From the NCBI RefSeq assembly GCF_002886255.1, contig NZ_KZ614149.1:2356001-2420000 (forward strand): 64,000 bases of DNA, written 5' to 3'. Below, piece by piece: positions 45,570 through 55,005 of the stretch; the stretch's first letter is position 1; each line of letters opens with the position of its first letter. The stretch is from Alteribacillus bidgolensis (GTDB taxonomy: Bacteria; Bacillota; Bacilli; Bacillales; Marinococcaceae). The position numbers and the translations under genes are program-made. A model generated the notes under the pieces. That model saw only the letters and a list, made by a program, of their open reading frames with translations, had not been told where the DNA came from and did not search any database.

Positions 45570-46466
45570 TTAAACTTTTAAAAATTTACGAACGGAAGTA
45601 AGACTTCCCCAAACGCCGACGAGCGCTCCGATCCCAAGTAGAACAAGCGTCACCTGCAAGGTCAGAGGATAAACCGGCAAAAGCTCTGCAAAATTTAACC
45701 GCAAACGACCGGCGAAATTATCATAAAGGTAGTGATAGCCTGCCATTACAGCCGCAACTGGCACAATGGCTCCCAGCACACCGAGCAACAGACCTTCAAG
45801 AAAGAAAGGCCAGCGGATAAATCCATTCGTGGCGCCTACTAGTTTCATAATCTGAATTTCTTTCTGTCTAGCTACAATTGTAAGCTTAATAGTGTTCGAT
45901 ATCAAGAACATAGCTGTGAACATAAGCCCTAAGACGAGGACAATCCCTATCGTCCTCAATACGTTCGTGACATTAAACAACTGCTCCACAACTTGTTCTC
46001 CGTAATCAACCCTGTCTATATGAGGCAGTTTCTCCGCTTCTGAAGCAACTTGCTCAGTTAGCTGCGGTTCATCCGCTTGTATAATAAAGGCATCATTTAA
46101 GGGGTTTTCATCACGCAAAGACTCAAAAGCTGCTCTATCTTCTTCGCCAAGACTTTCTATTAACTCATCAAGACCTTCATCTTTTCCTAAGTATGTAATA
46201 CTTTCTACGTGATCTATTTGGCTAAGCCCTTCTTCTAATTCCTTTTGTTCCTCTTCGGATGCGGTTAAATCAACATACACTCGAACTTCAACATCTTCTT
46301 CTACAGTCGACATAAAATGGTTCATGTTTAGAATAAGAATCAAAAAAACACCAACAACCATTAACATAATGGTCACTGCACTAATCGATGCAAAACTCAT
46401 CCAGCCATTCCGCCCGAGATTTTTCATGCCTTCTTTTCCGTGACGTACAAGAGTTCTACCTTTCAT
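45570..46466 (-). CDS. ftsX: Cell-division ABC transporter permease FtsX
   Basis: 298-residue membrane protein with four spans: one near residues 20-45, three in the last third (TIGIVLVLGLMFTAMFLIS and onward). A large extracellular loop (about 50-165) would contact the wall hydrolase. The conserved ARQKEIQIMKLVGATNGFI loop that couples to FtsE is present. It overlaps ftsE by 11 nt in the long reading and precedes the coiled-coil M23 gene. Confidence 0.96.
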   Translation of the reverse strand: MKGRTLVRHGKEGMKNLGRNGWMSFASISAVTIMLMVVGVFLILILNMNHFMSTVEEDVEVRVYVDLTASEEEQKELEEGLSQIDHVESITYLGKDEGLDELIESLGEEDRAAFESLRDENPLNDAFIIQADEPQLTEQVASEAEKLPHIDRVDYGEQVVEQLFNVTNVLRTIGIVLVLGLMFTAMFLISNTIKLTIVARQKEIQIMKLVGATNGFIRWPFFLEGLLLGVLGAIVPVAAVMAGYHYLYDNFAGRLRLNFAELLPVYPLTLQVTLVLLGIGALVGVWGSLTSVRKFLKV

Positions 46467-47142
46467 AACCGTAGTCCCCCCTCATCTCATCACGAACAAT
46501 GCGGCCGGATTCTATCGCGATCACCCGTTTTTTTATCGTGTTTACAATTTCGCGATTATGGGTAGCCATAAGTACAGTTGTCCCTCTGCGATTAATGTTT
46601 TCGAGAATATCCATGATCTCCCATGACGTATCTGGATCGAGGTTGCCAGTTGGCTCGTCCGCTATTACTACCCGCGGATTATTTACAATGGCCCGAGCAA
46701 TGGAAACTCTTTGCTGTTCGCCCCCTGATAATTCATCGGGCAAAAAACGAGCTTTATTTTTAAGCTTAACGATATCAAGCACTTCCATCACACGTTTTCG
46801 TAATACATCGCGCTGTTCTTCAATAACTTCAAGCGCAAATGCTACATTTTCAAAAACGGATAGTTTGGGAAGCAGTTTGAAATCCTGAAAAACAACGCCT
46901 ATATTGCGGCGTAAATACGGAACATGCTTCTCTTTAAGAGTAGTAAGGTCAGCGCCGTTGATTACAATGCTGCCTTGAGATGGCTTTTCTTCCCTGTATA
47001 TCATCCTTATAAAAGTAGATTTCCCTGCTCCACTAGGGCCTACAACGTAAACGAATTCTCCTTTTTCAATAAAAATGTCGATATTATTCAAAGCGTTCAC
47101 ACCATTTGAATAGGTTTTCGACACATCTATCATTTCTATCAT
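46456..47142 (-). CDS. ftsE: Cell-division ABC transporter ATPase FtsE
   Basis: 228-residue ATPase: Walker A VGPSGAGKST, Q-loop FQDFKLLPKLSVFENVAFAL, signature LSGGEQQRVSIARAI, Walker B VVIADEPTGNLD. With FtsX it transmits ATP hydrolysis across the membrane to switch on a peptidoglycan hydrolase, in Bacillus during elongation and sporulation. The frame opens at 47163, but ATG 47142 (MIEMIDVSKTY) has AGGAAG eight bases upstream and matches the family start. Confidence 0.97.
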   Translation of the reverse strand: MIEMIDVSKTYSNGVNALNNIDIFIEKGEFVYVVGPSGAGKSTFIRMIYREEKPSQGSIVINGADLTTLKEKHVPYLRRNIGVVFQDFKLLPKLSVFENVAFALEVIEEQRDVLRKRVMEVLDIVKLKNKARFLPDELSGGEQQRVSIARAIVNNPRVVIADEPTGNLDPDTSWEIMDILENINRRGTTVLMATHNREIVNTIKKRVIAIESGRIVRDEMRGDYGYER

Positions 47143-47163
47143 ACTCATCACTTCCTGAAGCAA

Positions 47164-47550
47164 ACAATTTCTAAGGGGCAGATGAACAGAGCTGCTTGTC
47201 CGCTGCTTGCTGAGTTTTTACATACGAAAAGAGACTTGACAGAATCAAGCATGTTATAAGTCTTGCTGTCATTTAAACAAAATTTGTAGAAAAAAGGAAA
47301 GAAACATATTTTTATGTCATCTTCCACCAACACATTATATCATCTTTCAAACTGAAAAAATGCCAAAAAAGTATTACATTTTTATTTCAAAATGAACGAG
47401 AAAAAAATAGATTAGGGAAAAATCCTTTGAAATAAGGGGGGTGAGAATAGAAAAGATCTGTAATATGAATAGTGGGAAAGGGAAAATAACTAGGTAAAAA
47501 GACTCATTTTAAGATTGATACAGGACCGAGGTAACCCGGCCCCTTCTTCA
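47164..47550. other. Intergenic region between cccB and ftsE
   Basis: About 390 bp, AT-rich, with no convincing gene. It must hold the ftsE promoter. A loose candidate on the minus strand is TTGTTT ... TATAAC with a 16-nt spacer near 47250-47280. A Shine-Dalgarno-like AAGGGGGGTGAG at about 47436 on the plus strand is followed by only 19 codons. No clear cccB terminator is seen. Confidence 0.4.
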
Positions 47551-47877
47551 TTATTGCTCTGCAACCCAAGCTGCAACGTTTTCAGCTTCTTCGCCTTCAA
47601 TAATGTTGGACGGCATACCACCTCCGCCATTTTCAATCATTTCGAGCACTTCTTCCTGAGAATGGCCTCCTGGAAGTTCTGGACCGTTCATGCCTTCTAG
47701 ATTTTCACCATGGCATTGGGCACAGTTTGCTTGATAGCTTTCTTCAGCAGCTGCTTCATCAAACGTTTCGCCGCCGCCTTCATCCCCGCCAGATTCACCA
47801 GTGTCTTCTTCACCGCCGCCACAGGCGCCGAGGATAAGTACAGCACTTCCCGCGACCGCCATCAGAAATTTTTTCAT
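47551..47877 (-). CDS. cccB: Cytochrome c-551 lipoprotein CccB
   Basis: 108-residue membrane-anchored cytochrome c: signal peptide with lipobox LILGAC (Cys19), a Gly/Glu-rich linker, one haem site CAQCH, and axial Met in the GGMPSN region. It shuttles electrons on the outer face of the membrane. Very acidic. Location next to ftsEX matches cccB of B. subtilis. Lgt at 16729 would lipidate it. Confidence 0.93.
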   Translation of the reverse strand: MKKFLMAVAGSAVLILGACGGGEEDTGESGGDEGGGETFDEAAAEESYQANCAQCHGENLEGMNGPELPGGHSQEEVLEMIENGGGGMPSNIIEGEEAENVAAWVAEQ

Positions 47878-47928
47878 GGTGTCACCCTCCTACAATAAAT
47901 ATAATGATGAACATTCTTCCAATTTCGC

Positions 47929-48819
47929 TTACTTATTATACCCTACTGCTTCTTTTTTAAAACCCTCACCAAGAACTTCTGCAGCATTGGTAACAACGAC
48001 GAAAGCTTCGGTATCAACGGATTGAACTAATTGTTTCAATTTAGTGACTTCGTTTCGATTTACTACACACATTAATACCTGCCGCGGATTACTTGTGTAT
48101 CCTCCGCGCCCATCTAATTTCGTCACTCCGCGATCTATTTTCGTTAAAATTAAATCAAGCACTTCTTTTTCTTGGTCCGTAATGATTAAAGCAATTTTTG
48201 CATAACCTACACCCGTTTGAATAATATCAATCGTTTTTCCCGTTACAAATAGACCGATCAAAGCGTATAGAGCGAACTCGAGACTAAATACAAACGCAGA
48301 CGTTGCGACAATTAGTCCATCCATAACAACCACACAAGCTCCAAGAGAAATGCCTGAATATTTATTTATAATTTGAGCGGCAAGGTCTGTCCCTCCGGTA
48401 GAGGCATGAGCGCGAAAAACGAGCCCGAGTCCAATTCCTACACCGATCCCTCCAAATAGAGCACCAAGCAGAGGGTCTTCTACTGCAGGCTGGACGTTTC
48501 TTGTTAAGTAAACGATAAACGGAAGAAATAATGTGCCTACTAATGTTTTTCCGCCATATTTCCAGCCGCCTAAAAGAAAAATACCAGTGGCAAACAGAGG
48601 AATATTTAACGACCAGAGGGTAACAGCAGGTTCAATGCCAGTTACCTCAAAGATAATAGTTGCAAAGCCGCTTAACCCTCCTGACGCTATACGATTTGGC
48701 AGTAAAAATAAATTATAAGATACAGCTACAATGGCAGACCCTAAGAAGATAAGTATTGTATTGATTGCAACCTGAAGGTTTCGCGGCATTGGCTGCCGCC
48801 GTCTATCCCATTTCCACAA
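47929..48819 (-). CDS. YitT family membrane protein (YvjA-like)
   Basis: 296 residues with five or six membrane spans (PF02588) and a C-terminal DUF2179 domain (about 220-290, LDGRGGYTSNPRQVLMCVVNR). Motifs NLFLLPNRIASGGLSG and STGGTDLAAQIINKYSG are typical. The function is unknown. A TTG start at 48819 sits 8 nt after AGGAGG; the alternative ATG 48789 has no site. A seven-codon open frame, MRVVEMG, overlaps the start region. Its place between cccB and prfB matches yvjA. Confidence 0.85.
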   Translation of the reverse strand: MWKWDRRRQPMPRNLQVAINTILIFLGSAIVAVSYNLFLLPNRIASGGLSGFATIIFEVTGIEPAVTLWSLNIPLFATGIFLLGGWKYGGKTLVGTLFLPFIVYLTRNVQPAVEDPLLGALFGGIGVGIGLGLVFRAHASTGGTDLAAQIINKYSGISLGACVVVMDGLIVATSAFVFSLEFALYALIGLFVTGKTIDIIQTGVGYAKIALIITDQEKEVLDLILTKIDRGVTKLDGRGGYTSNPRQVLMCVVNRNEVTKLKQLVQSVDTEAFVVVTNAAEVLGEGFKKEAVGYNK

Positions 48820-48916
48820 CCCGCATACCTCCTGCTGTCAGAAACATGATGCGTTTATTATAGAAGCTCCTGTTTCAGCAGTTAAAACCGCTGCTTCCCG
48901 TAATAGTTTGTACTCC

Positions 48917-49702
48917 TTAATAAGCTTTTACTAAACCGCCTTCGACAAGCAATGTCTGTCCGGTAACATATGTATTTGCCCCAGAACCAAGAAACACCAC
49001 CTGCTTTGCAAATTCTTCCGGTGTACCATAACGTCCAGCAGGAATAGATGCTTCTAGTTCTGTTCTTATTTCTTTAAATGATTTGCCAGTACGCTCTGCT
49101 TTTTTTTCATCCAGCTTCTTTGTCCGGTCGGTTGCGATTCTTCCAGGTCCTACTGTATTAATCAGCACCCTATCCGGCGCAAGCTCTCTCGCTAAACTTT
49201 TAGATAAACCCGCGATTCCCATGCGAAAGGTATTAGAAAGGATTAAATGATCGATCGGCTCTTTTAAAGAGGCTGATGCAATATTCACGATACGCCCTTC
49301 GTTCTTTTTCAATTCAGGAAGCGCTCCACGGATAGCACGAATAAAACTAAACAACGTCAACTCAAAGGCTTGCTGCCAATCACTGTCTTTCATATCAATA
49401 AATGTCCCAGCAGGAGGACCGCCGGCATTATTTACGAGCACGTCAATACGTCCCATTTTATCTTTTGCTTCTTCCATCAATGCTTCAATATCTTCTGCTT
49501 TTGAAACATCGCATGTTTTCCAATAAACCGGACTGTCGCTTTCGGTATGAATTTCTTTTGCCGCTTTTTCTAACGTGTCTTCACTGCGTCCAGAAAGCAT
49601 TACTTTTGCACCTTCTAATGCAAACTGCCGGGCCGCTGCTTTGCCAAGACCTTTACTAGAAGCTAATACAACAACTGCTTTTCCTCTTAACTCAAGATCC
49701 AT
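48917..49702 (-). CDS. SDR-family protein with atypical active site
   Basis: 261-residue Rossmann protein. The NAD(P) loop is ASSKGLGKAAARQ, with the NNAGGPPAG and LARELAPDRVLINTVGPG segments. The usual YxxxK catalytic pair is absent: after the conserved Ser (IASASLKEP) the expected Tyr/Lys positions read LILSNTFRMG. A small subgroup of SDR proteins has this LxLSNxxR pattern. It may be a reductase with altered chemistry. GGAGGAGG precedes ATG 49702. It is separate from prfB by a terminator. Confidence 0.85.
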   Translation of the reverse strand: MDLELRGKAVVVLASSKGLGKAAARQFALEGAKVMLSGRSEDTLEKAAKEIHTESDSPVYWKTCDVSKAEDIEALMEEAKDKMGRIDVLVNNAGGPPAGTFIDMKDSDWQQAFELTLFSFIRAIRGALPELKKNEGRIVNIASASLKEPIDHLILSNTFRMGIAGLSKSLARELAPDRVLINTVGPGRIATDRTKKLDEKKAERTGKSFKEIRTELEASIPAGRYGTPEEFAKQVVFLGSGANTYVTGQTLLVEGGLVKAY

Positions 49703-49745
49703 ACGTTAAACCTCCTCCAGTTAGTGAAAGCATTTACAGCTCTAT

Positions 49746-49785
49746 GTAAAAATGGAGCCGGCCCGGTTATGCAGGCCAGACTCTA
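49746..49785 (-). terminator. prfB terminator
   Basis: GAGCCGGCC (49755-49763) and GGCCAGACTC (49774-49783) pair with one bulge or wobble; minus-strand ATTTTTAC follows. Confidence 0.8.
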
Positions 49786-49795
49786 TCGTTCCCCT

Positions 49796-50900
49796 TTATG
49801 CCTTCATACTTGAACGCAAATATTCATCAATAAACGGATCTATATTACCGTCCATCACCGCAGACGTATTACCAATTTCATGATTGGTGCGGTGATCTTT
49901 AACCATATTATAAGGATGGAAAACGTAAGAACGGATTTGACTGCCCCAGCCAATCTCTTTTTGTTCTCCTCTAATTTCATTTATTTCTTTTTGCTGTTCT
50001 TCTATTTTCATTTGATATAGTTTAGCACTGAGCATTTTCATGGCCCGTTCTCTGTTTTTAATCTGAGAACGCTCGTTTTGGCATGTGACGACAGTATTAG
50101 TGGGAAGATGTGTAATCCGAACAGCTGAATCCGTTGTGTTTACGTGCTGCCCGCCGGCACCGCTTGAACGGTACGTATCAATCTTAAGATCTTCTGTGTT
50201 TATTTCGACTTCTACATCATCATCCATCTCAGGCATGACTTCGCAAGACACAAATGACGTATGACGGCGCCCGGAAGAGTCAAATGGTGAAATTCTGACA
50301 AGTCGGTGAACCCCTTTTTCTGCTTTTAAGTAACCATACGCATTGTGCCCTTTGATAAGAAGGGTCACACTTTTTACGCCCGCTTCATCTCCTGGCAAAT
50401 AGTCTAATGTTTCGATGGAAAAACCTTTTTGGTCTGCCCAGCGTTTATACATACGCAATAGCATTTCCGCCCAGTCCTGTGATTCGGTACCGCCAGCACC
50501 TGGGTGAAGCTCTAAAATAGCGTTGTTTTTGTCATATGGTTCACTTAAGAGCATCTGCAGTTCAAATTCATTTAATTTTTGGTTCAACTCATTCACGCCG
50601 TCTTCGAGCTCTTTTTTTAATTCTTCGTCGTCTTCTTCTTTTACGAGCTCATATGAAACTTCTAAGTCGTCATACATAGTTGAGAGCTTTTTAAACCCAT
50701 TTACACTCTCTTTCAAACCATTTGATTCATCGATGACTTTTTTTGAAAGCTCCGGATTATCCCAAAATCCAGGCTCCGTCATTTTTTCTTCGAGTTCAGC
50801 AATGCGTTCTTCTTTTTCAGAAAGGTCAAAGAGACCCCCTAAAGTCTGCTAAGCGCTTAGCCATATTAGAAAGTTCATTCCGTATCTCTGCCATATCCAT
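49796..50900 (-). CDS. prfB: Peptide chain release factor 2 (programmed +1 frameshift)
   Basis: RF2 recognises UGA and UAA stop codons. The gene is in two frames: ATG 50900 starts MDMAEIRNELSNMAKRLADF and ends at UGA 50826-50828, and the main frame then runs to 49796. The join is the classical CTT-TGA-C slippage site, with an AGGGGG Shine-Dalgarno-like element just upstream. The peptide-release GGQ (SGAGGQHVNTTDSAV) and the SPF anticodon-like motif (RISPFDSSGRRHTSF) are intact. Low RF2 promotes the shift, so the gene is self-regulated. Confidence 0.97.
50825..50840 (-). promoter_or_regulatory. prfB frameshift site
   Basis: Minus-strand AGGGGG (50835-50840) stimulates slippage three nucleotides before CTTTGAC (50825-50831), where ribosomes shift +1 at the UGA. 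Confidence 0.95.
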
Positions 50901-51016
50901 AGTAGCTCACCTCGTGTAAAGTTAGAGTTTCTTACAGGTATTCGCAAAATGGTTCTGCAAACACCTCGGCCTGCAGATTAACGTCCGTCGTTTTTCTTAA
51001 AATACCAGCAGTATTG

Positions 51017-51050
51017 TGAAAAAAAGAGGAGGGGGCGCTATCCCCCTCGC
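51017..51050 (-). terminator. secA terminator
   Basis: GAGGGGG / CCCCCTC (51029-51035 and 51042-51048) is a perfect GC stem; minus-strand CTCTTTTTTTC follows. It separates secA from prfB, which are cotranscribed in B. subtilis. Confidence 0.88.
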
Positions 51051-51061
51051 ATTTACGTTTT

Positions 51062-53590
51062 CTATTGTGCCGCTTCCTGCCGACCGTGGCAATGTTTATA
51101 TTTTTTGCCGCTTCCGCACGGACAAGGCTGATTTCTTCCTACGTTTTCTGTTTTTCGAATCGGACGTTTTTTTGTGTTCTGACGTTCTGTATTGTTGCCG
51201 TGCACGGCTTTTCCTTCTGCTACTTCCTTACGCTCGAGGTTACTTCGCACTTGCGCTTTCATAACATACGTAGCAACTTCTTCTTCGATGGACTCAATCA
51301 TTGCTTCAAACATATTAAATCCTTCGAATTTGTATTCACGGAGCGGATCATTTTGACCATATGCTCTTAAATGAATGCCCTGCCGGAGCTGGTCCATCTG
51401 ATCAATATGATTCATCCACTTGCGGTCAACGGCGCGTAGCATAATTACTTTTTCAAATTCGCGCATCATTTCCGGTGTCATTTCTTCTTCTTTTTCATCA
51501 TACCGAGCGTTGACTTTTTCTAAAACAAACTCTGTTATTTCTTCTGGTTCAAGTCCTGTGATTTCTTTTTCCGTAATGTCTTCTACTGTTAGCACTGTAC
51601 CTTTCAAGTAATTCACAAGTGCTTCAAGGTCCCAGTCTTCCGGCACTGTATTTTCCGGAGTGTGCAAGGCGACCGCTCGTTCGATTACGGACTTAATCAT
51701 GTTTTTCACAATTTTGCTGAGGTTATCAGACTCAAGCACTTCCATACGCTGTGCGTAAATGATATCACGCTGTTCACGCATCACATCGTCATACTGAAGG
51801 ATTTGTTTACGGGCGTCAAAGTTGTGGCCTTCCACCCGTTTTTGAGCTTGCTCTACCGCGCGGCTGACGAGTTTGCTTTCGATCGGCTGATCTTCTTCCA
51901 TCCCTAAACGCTCCATCATGCCGCGCATATTGTCGGAGCCAAACCGGCGCATCAGTTCATCTTCCATCGACAGATAAAACTGAGAAGCACCTGGGTCGCC
52001 CTGACGACCGGAACGACCACGAAGCTGGTTATCAATCCGGCGGCTTTCATGACGCTCTGTCCCGATCACATAAAGACCGCCAAGCTCTGTTACACCATCA
52101 CCAAGTTTAATGTCGGTTCCACGGCCGGCCATATTGGTGGCAATGGTAACCGCACCTTTTTGCCCGGCATCCTCAATAATTTTTGCTTCGTTTTCATGGT
52201 TTTTTGCATTTAATACGTTATGAGGCACCTTCCGTTTTTTCAACATTCTAGAGACAAGTTCCGAGGTGTCCACGCTCACCGTACCAACAAGTACCGGCTG
52301 TCCTGACTTGTACAATTCTTCAATTTTTTCAGCTACCGCTTTGAATTTACCTTCTCGGGATTTATAAATCATATCCGGCTTGTCATCACGAATAATCGGT
52401 TTATTCGTTGGGATGGCTGTTACGTTCATTCCATAAATATTGCGGAATTCCTCTTCTTCCGTTTTGGCTGTACCTGTCATCCCGGCTAGCTTTTGATACA
52501 TACGGAAATAGTTCTGGAACGTGATGGATGCAAGTGTCATGCTTTCTTTTTGCACCTGCAAGCCTTCTTTTGCTTCTATTGCCTGGTGCAGACCGTCGCT
52601 GTAACGGCGGCCTTTCATCAAACGGCCGGTAAACTGGTCAACGATGACCACTTGTCCTTCATCTATAACATAATCACTGTCTCGATGCATGGTAATGTGA
52701 GCTTTTAACGCCTGATTGATATGGTGAATCAACTGTACATGTTTTTGGTCAAACAAGTTTTCGATTTGAAAGGCCTGCTCTGCTTTGTTGACACCTTCTT
52801 CTGTAAGCTGTACATTTTTCGTTCTCTCATCATAAGTATAATCCTCGTCCAGCTTAAGGCGGCGAACAAAGGCATCCGCAGCCATATATAATTTGGTAGA
52901 CTGTTCTACCGACCCTGAAATAATAAGCGGAGTTCGCGCTTCGTCAACTAAAATGGAGTCCACTTCATCGACAACCGCAAAATGAAGCGGGCGCTGTACC
53001 ATTTTTTCTTTATACAACACCATGTTGTCGCGCAAATAATCAAATCCAAACTCATTATTCGTACCGTACGTAATGTCTGCCAAATAAGCCTCGTGTTTTT
53101 CTTCTTTCGTCATTCCTTTTTGGTTCAATCCGACGGTAAGACCTAGAAAACGGTAAAGTTCCCCCATCGTTTCACTGTCACGTCCAGCAAGGTAATCATT
53201 CACGGTTACAACGTGAACCCCTTTTCCAGTTATGGCATTGAGATATACTGGCATGGTTGCAACTAAGGTTTTCCCTTCCCCTGTTTTCATCTCGGCAATG
53301 TCGCCATCATGAAGAACAATCGCACCCAACAGCTGAACACGGAACGGTGTTAAACCGAGCACACGGGTGGATGCTTCCCGTACAACAGCAAACGCTTCTG
53401 GGAGCATTTTTTCTAAAGACTCTCCGTTGGCATAACGTTCTTTAAATTCTTCGGTTTTTGCTTGCAGCCCATCATCGGAAAGTTTTTTCATATCATCAGC
53501 GTAATTTTCGATCTCATCTACGGTTTTTTGAAGTTTTTTTACGCTTCGCTGATTCGTATCACCGATTACTTTTTTTAGTAAACCGATCAT
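51062..53590 (-). CDS. secA: Preprotein translocase ATPase SecA
   Basis: Motor ATPase of the Sec pathway. Walker A MKTGEGKTLVAT near residue 100, DEAD-type VVDEVDSILVDEART, the GRLMKGRRYSDGLHQAIEAKEG preprotein cross-linking domain, the GRAGRGTD-like TNMAGRGTDIKLG, and a C-terminal zinc site CPCGSGKKYKHCHG that binds SecB or ribosomes. The frame opens at 53635, but the family start is MIGLLKKVIG at ATG 53590 (842 residues). Confidence 0.97.
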   Translation of the reverse strand: MIGLLKKVIGDTNQRSVKKLQKTVDEIENYADDMKKLSDDGLQAKTEEFKERYANGESLEKMLPEAFAVVREASTRVLGLTPFRVQLLGAIVLHDGDIAEMKTGEGKTLVATMPVYLNAITGKGVHVVTVNDYLAGRDSETMGELYRFLGLTVGLNQKGMTKEEKHEAYLADITYGTNNEFGFDYLRDNMVLYKEKMVQRPLHFAVVDEVDSILVDEARTPLIISGSVEQSTKLYMAADAFVRRLKLDEDYTYDERTKNVQLTEEGVNKAEQAFQIENLFDQKHVQLIHHINQALKAHITMHRDSDYVIDEGQVVIVDQFTGRLMKGRRYSDGLHQAIEAKEGLQVQKESMTLASITFQNYFRMYQKLAGMTGTAKTEEEEFRNIYGMNVTAIPTNKPIIRDDKPDMIYKSREGKFKAVAEKIEELYKSGQPVLVGTVSVDTSELVSRMLKKRKVPHNVLNAKNHENEAKIIEDAGQKGAVTIATNMAGRGTDIKLGDGVTELGGLYVIGTERHESRRIDNQLRGRSGRQGDPGASQFYLSMEDELMRRFGSDNMRGMMERLGMEEDQPIESKLVSRAVEQAQKRVEGHNFDARKQILQYDDVMREQRDIIYAQRMEVLESDNLSKIVKNMIKSVIERAVALHTPENTVPEDWDLEALVNYLKGTVLTVEDITEKEITGLEPEEITEFVLEKVNARYDEKEEEMTPEMMREFEKVIMLRAVDRKWMNHIDQMDQLRQGIHLRAYGQNDPLREYKFEGFNMFEAMIESIEEEVATYVMKAQVRSNLERKEVAEGKAVHGNNTERQNTKKRPIRKTENVGRNQPCPCGSGKKYKHCHGRQEAAQ

Positions 53591-53804
53591 GACGCTATCA
53601 TCGTCCTCTCTTTTCCTTCTAACGGAATATATCATCGAAAAGCACAGTTGCTCTCATGCATGATTCATATAGCACTTTTCATAATAGGAAGGTTCTACAA
53701 TCTAGAGTTTGTCCCTTCCCAGTATATGGAGAATCTTTTCACACTTATTCATCATTTTATCAGTTTCCGTGTATCCTTACAACGGGGAGGAAAGCCGGAC
53801 AAAC

Positions 53805-53840
53805 GGAAGAGGCTGCCTCTAAAAGAGACAGCCTCGTTCT
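53805..53840 (-). terminator. hpf terminator
   Basis: GAGGCTG / CAGCCTC (53809-53815 and 53829-53835) with extended CTCT / AGAG pairing forms a strong hairpin 91 bp after the hpf stop codon. The T-tract is weak. Confidence 0.65.
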
Positions 53841-53925
53841 TTATCTAGATGGCAAATGCCATTCTTATATTCTTTATTCAGGACAGCTTTTATATTGCTG
53901 TCAGCATGTACGTGTTAAACGTTTA

Positions 53926-54513
53926 TTATTCCGGCTCAATTAAACCGTAACGTCCATCTCTTCTTCGATAAACTACGTTTGTATCACCATTCACAGCATT
54001 GGAAAATACGAAAAAAGTATGTCCTAACATATCCATCTGTAAAATAGCTTCTTCTGTATCCATCGGTTTTAAATTAAAACGCTTTGTACGTACGATTTCA
54101 TAATCATCGACTTCGCTTTCCGGGAATTCTTGGTTAGAAAATTCTCCGTTAACGAGTTCTTGATTTAAATCTTCAATATTATCTTTAAACATGTATTTTA
54201 CACTGCCGTCCTGACGGAACTTGCGGTTCACTTTTGTTTTATGCTTGCGGATCTGCCGTTCAAGTTTTTCAACGACAAGATCGATGGCGGCATACATATC
54301 TGCGTGTGTTTCTTCTGCTCGAAGTAAGAGCTGAGGCATCGGAACAGTAACCTCAATAATGTGTTCGCTGTTTTGGACCTGCATTTTCACATGCACTTCA
54401 GCCACCGGCGTGGTATCAAAATAACGTTCTAGCTTGCTCACTTTCTTTTCCACGTAATTCTTAAGTGCCGGAGTTACCTCTAGGTTTTCACCTCGAATAT
54501 TGTAATTCATCAA
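53926..54513 (-). CDS. hpf: Long-form ribosome hibernation promoting factor
   Basis: 195 residues: an N-terminal HPF/YfiA domain (1-100, MNYNIRGENLEVTPALKNYV) that blocks the decoding centre, a linker, and a C-terminal dimerisation domain (about 135-190, RTKRFNLKPMDTEEAILQMD) that pairs two 70S ribosomes into 100S particles. The length is right for the long form of Firmicutes. Translation begins at ATG 54510 or the TTG three bases earlier, behind AAAGGAGGAG. Confidence 0.96.
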   Translation of the reverse strand: MMNYNIRGENLEVTPALKNYVEKKVSKLERYFDTTPVAEVHVKMQVQNSEHIIEVTVPMPQLLLRAEETHADMYAAIDLVVEKLERQIRKHKTKVNRKFRQDGSVKYMFKDNIEDLNQELVNGEFSNQEFPESEVDDYEIVRTKRFNLKPMDTEEAILQMDMLGHTFFVFSNAVNGDTNVVYRRRDGRYGLIEPE

Positions 54514-54649
54514 GTAAACTCCTCCTTTCGATTACTACTACATATTCTATATTCACTTTAAGACTCCTTCTTCAAACTGAAAAATCGTCTAAAAAAATCG
54601 AAAAAATGAAAAGAAAATGAAAAATTTGTCGAATTAACATTACTTTTGA

Positions 54650-54687
54650 CATGAAAAAGCCCGCTTCATAGCTGAAAACGGACCTTC
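54650..54687 (-). terminator. Cold-shock gene terminator
   Basis: On the minus strand GTCCGTTT pairs with AAGCGGGC, with two G-U pairs, followed by TTTTTC, about 45 bp after the csp stop codon. Confidence 0.7.
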
Positions 54688-54730
54688 TTTTATAGAGGGG
54701 CCTGCTCCCTGGATGAAGCAGGTTAATATT

Positions 54731-54928
54731 TTATAGTTTGTTTACATTTGCAGCCTGTGGGCCGCGCGCACCTTCCACAATATCAAACTCAACATCCTGA
54801 CCTTCTTCAAGCGATTTGAAGCCTTCTGCGTTAATGGCGGAGTAATGAACAAATACATCATCTCCATCTTCTCGCTCGATAAAACCAAAACCTTTTTCAT
54901 TATTAAACCATTTTACTTTTCCTTGCAT
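54731..54928 (-). CDS. Cold-shock protein (CspA family)
   Basis: 65-residue single cold-shock domain RNA chaperone. RNP1 KGFGFIE and RNP2 VFVHYSA are intact. ATG 54937 touches the AAAGGAA Shine-Dalgarno, while ATG 54928 (MQGKVKWFNNEKG) is properly spaced and is the family start. It has its own promoter and terminator. Its place beside hpf matches cspC of B. subtilis, but small csp paralogues are hard to tell apart. Confidence 0.93.
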   Translation of the reverse strand: MQGKVKWFNNEKGFGFIEREDGDDVFVHYSAINAEGFKSLEEGQDVEFDIVEGARGPQAANVNKL

Positions 54929-54975
54929 GTTCCACATTCCTTTCGAAAGTTATGCGCGGGTATTCCCACTTTTTT

Positions 54976-55005
54976 ACTATAGCAGATGAACAAGTAAGCA
55001 GTCAA
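54976..55005 (-). promoter_or_regulatory. Promoter of the cold-shock gene
   Basis: TTGACT (55000-55005), 18-nt spacer, TATAGT (54976-54981) preceded by TGC (extended -10) on the minus strand. The untranslated leader would be about 40 nt, short for a csp gene. Confidence 0.65.

Noticed and set aside
47430..47510. Plus-strand small gene behind AAGGGGGGTGAG
   Set aside because: Only 19 codons follow the GTG, and the sequence is not protein-like.
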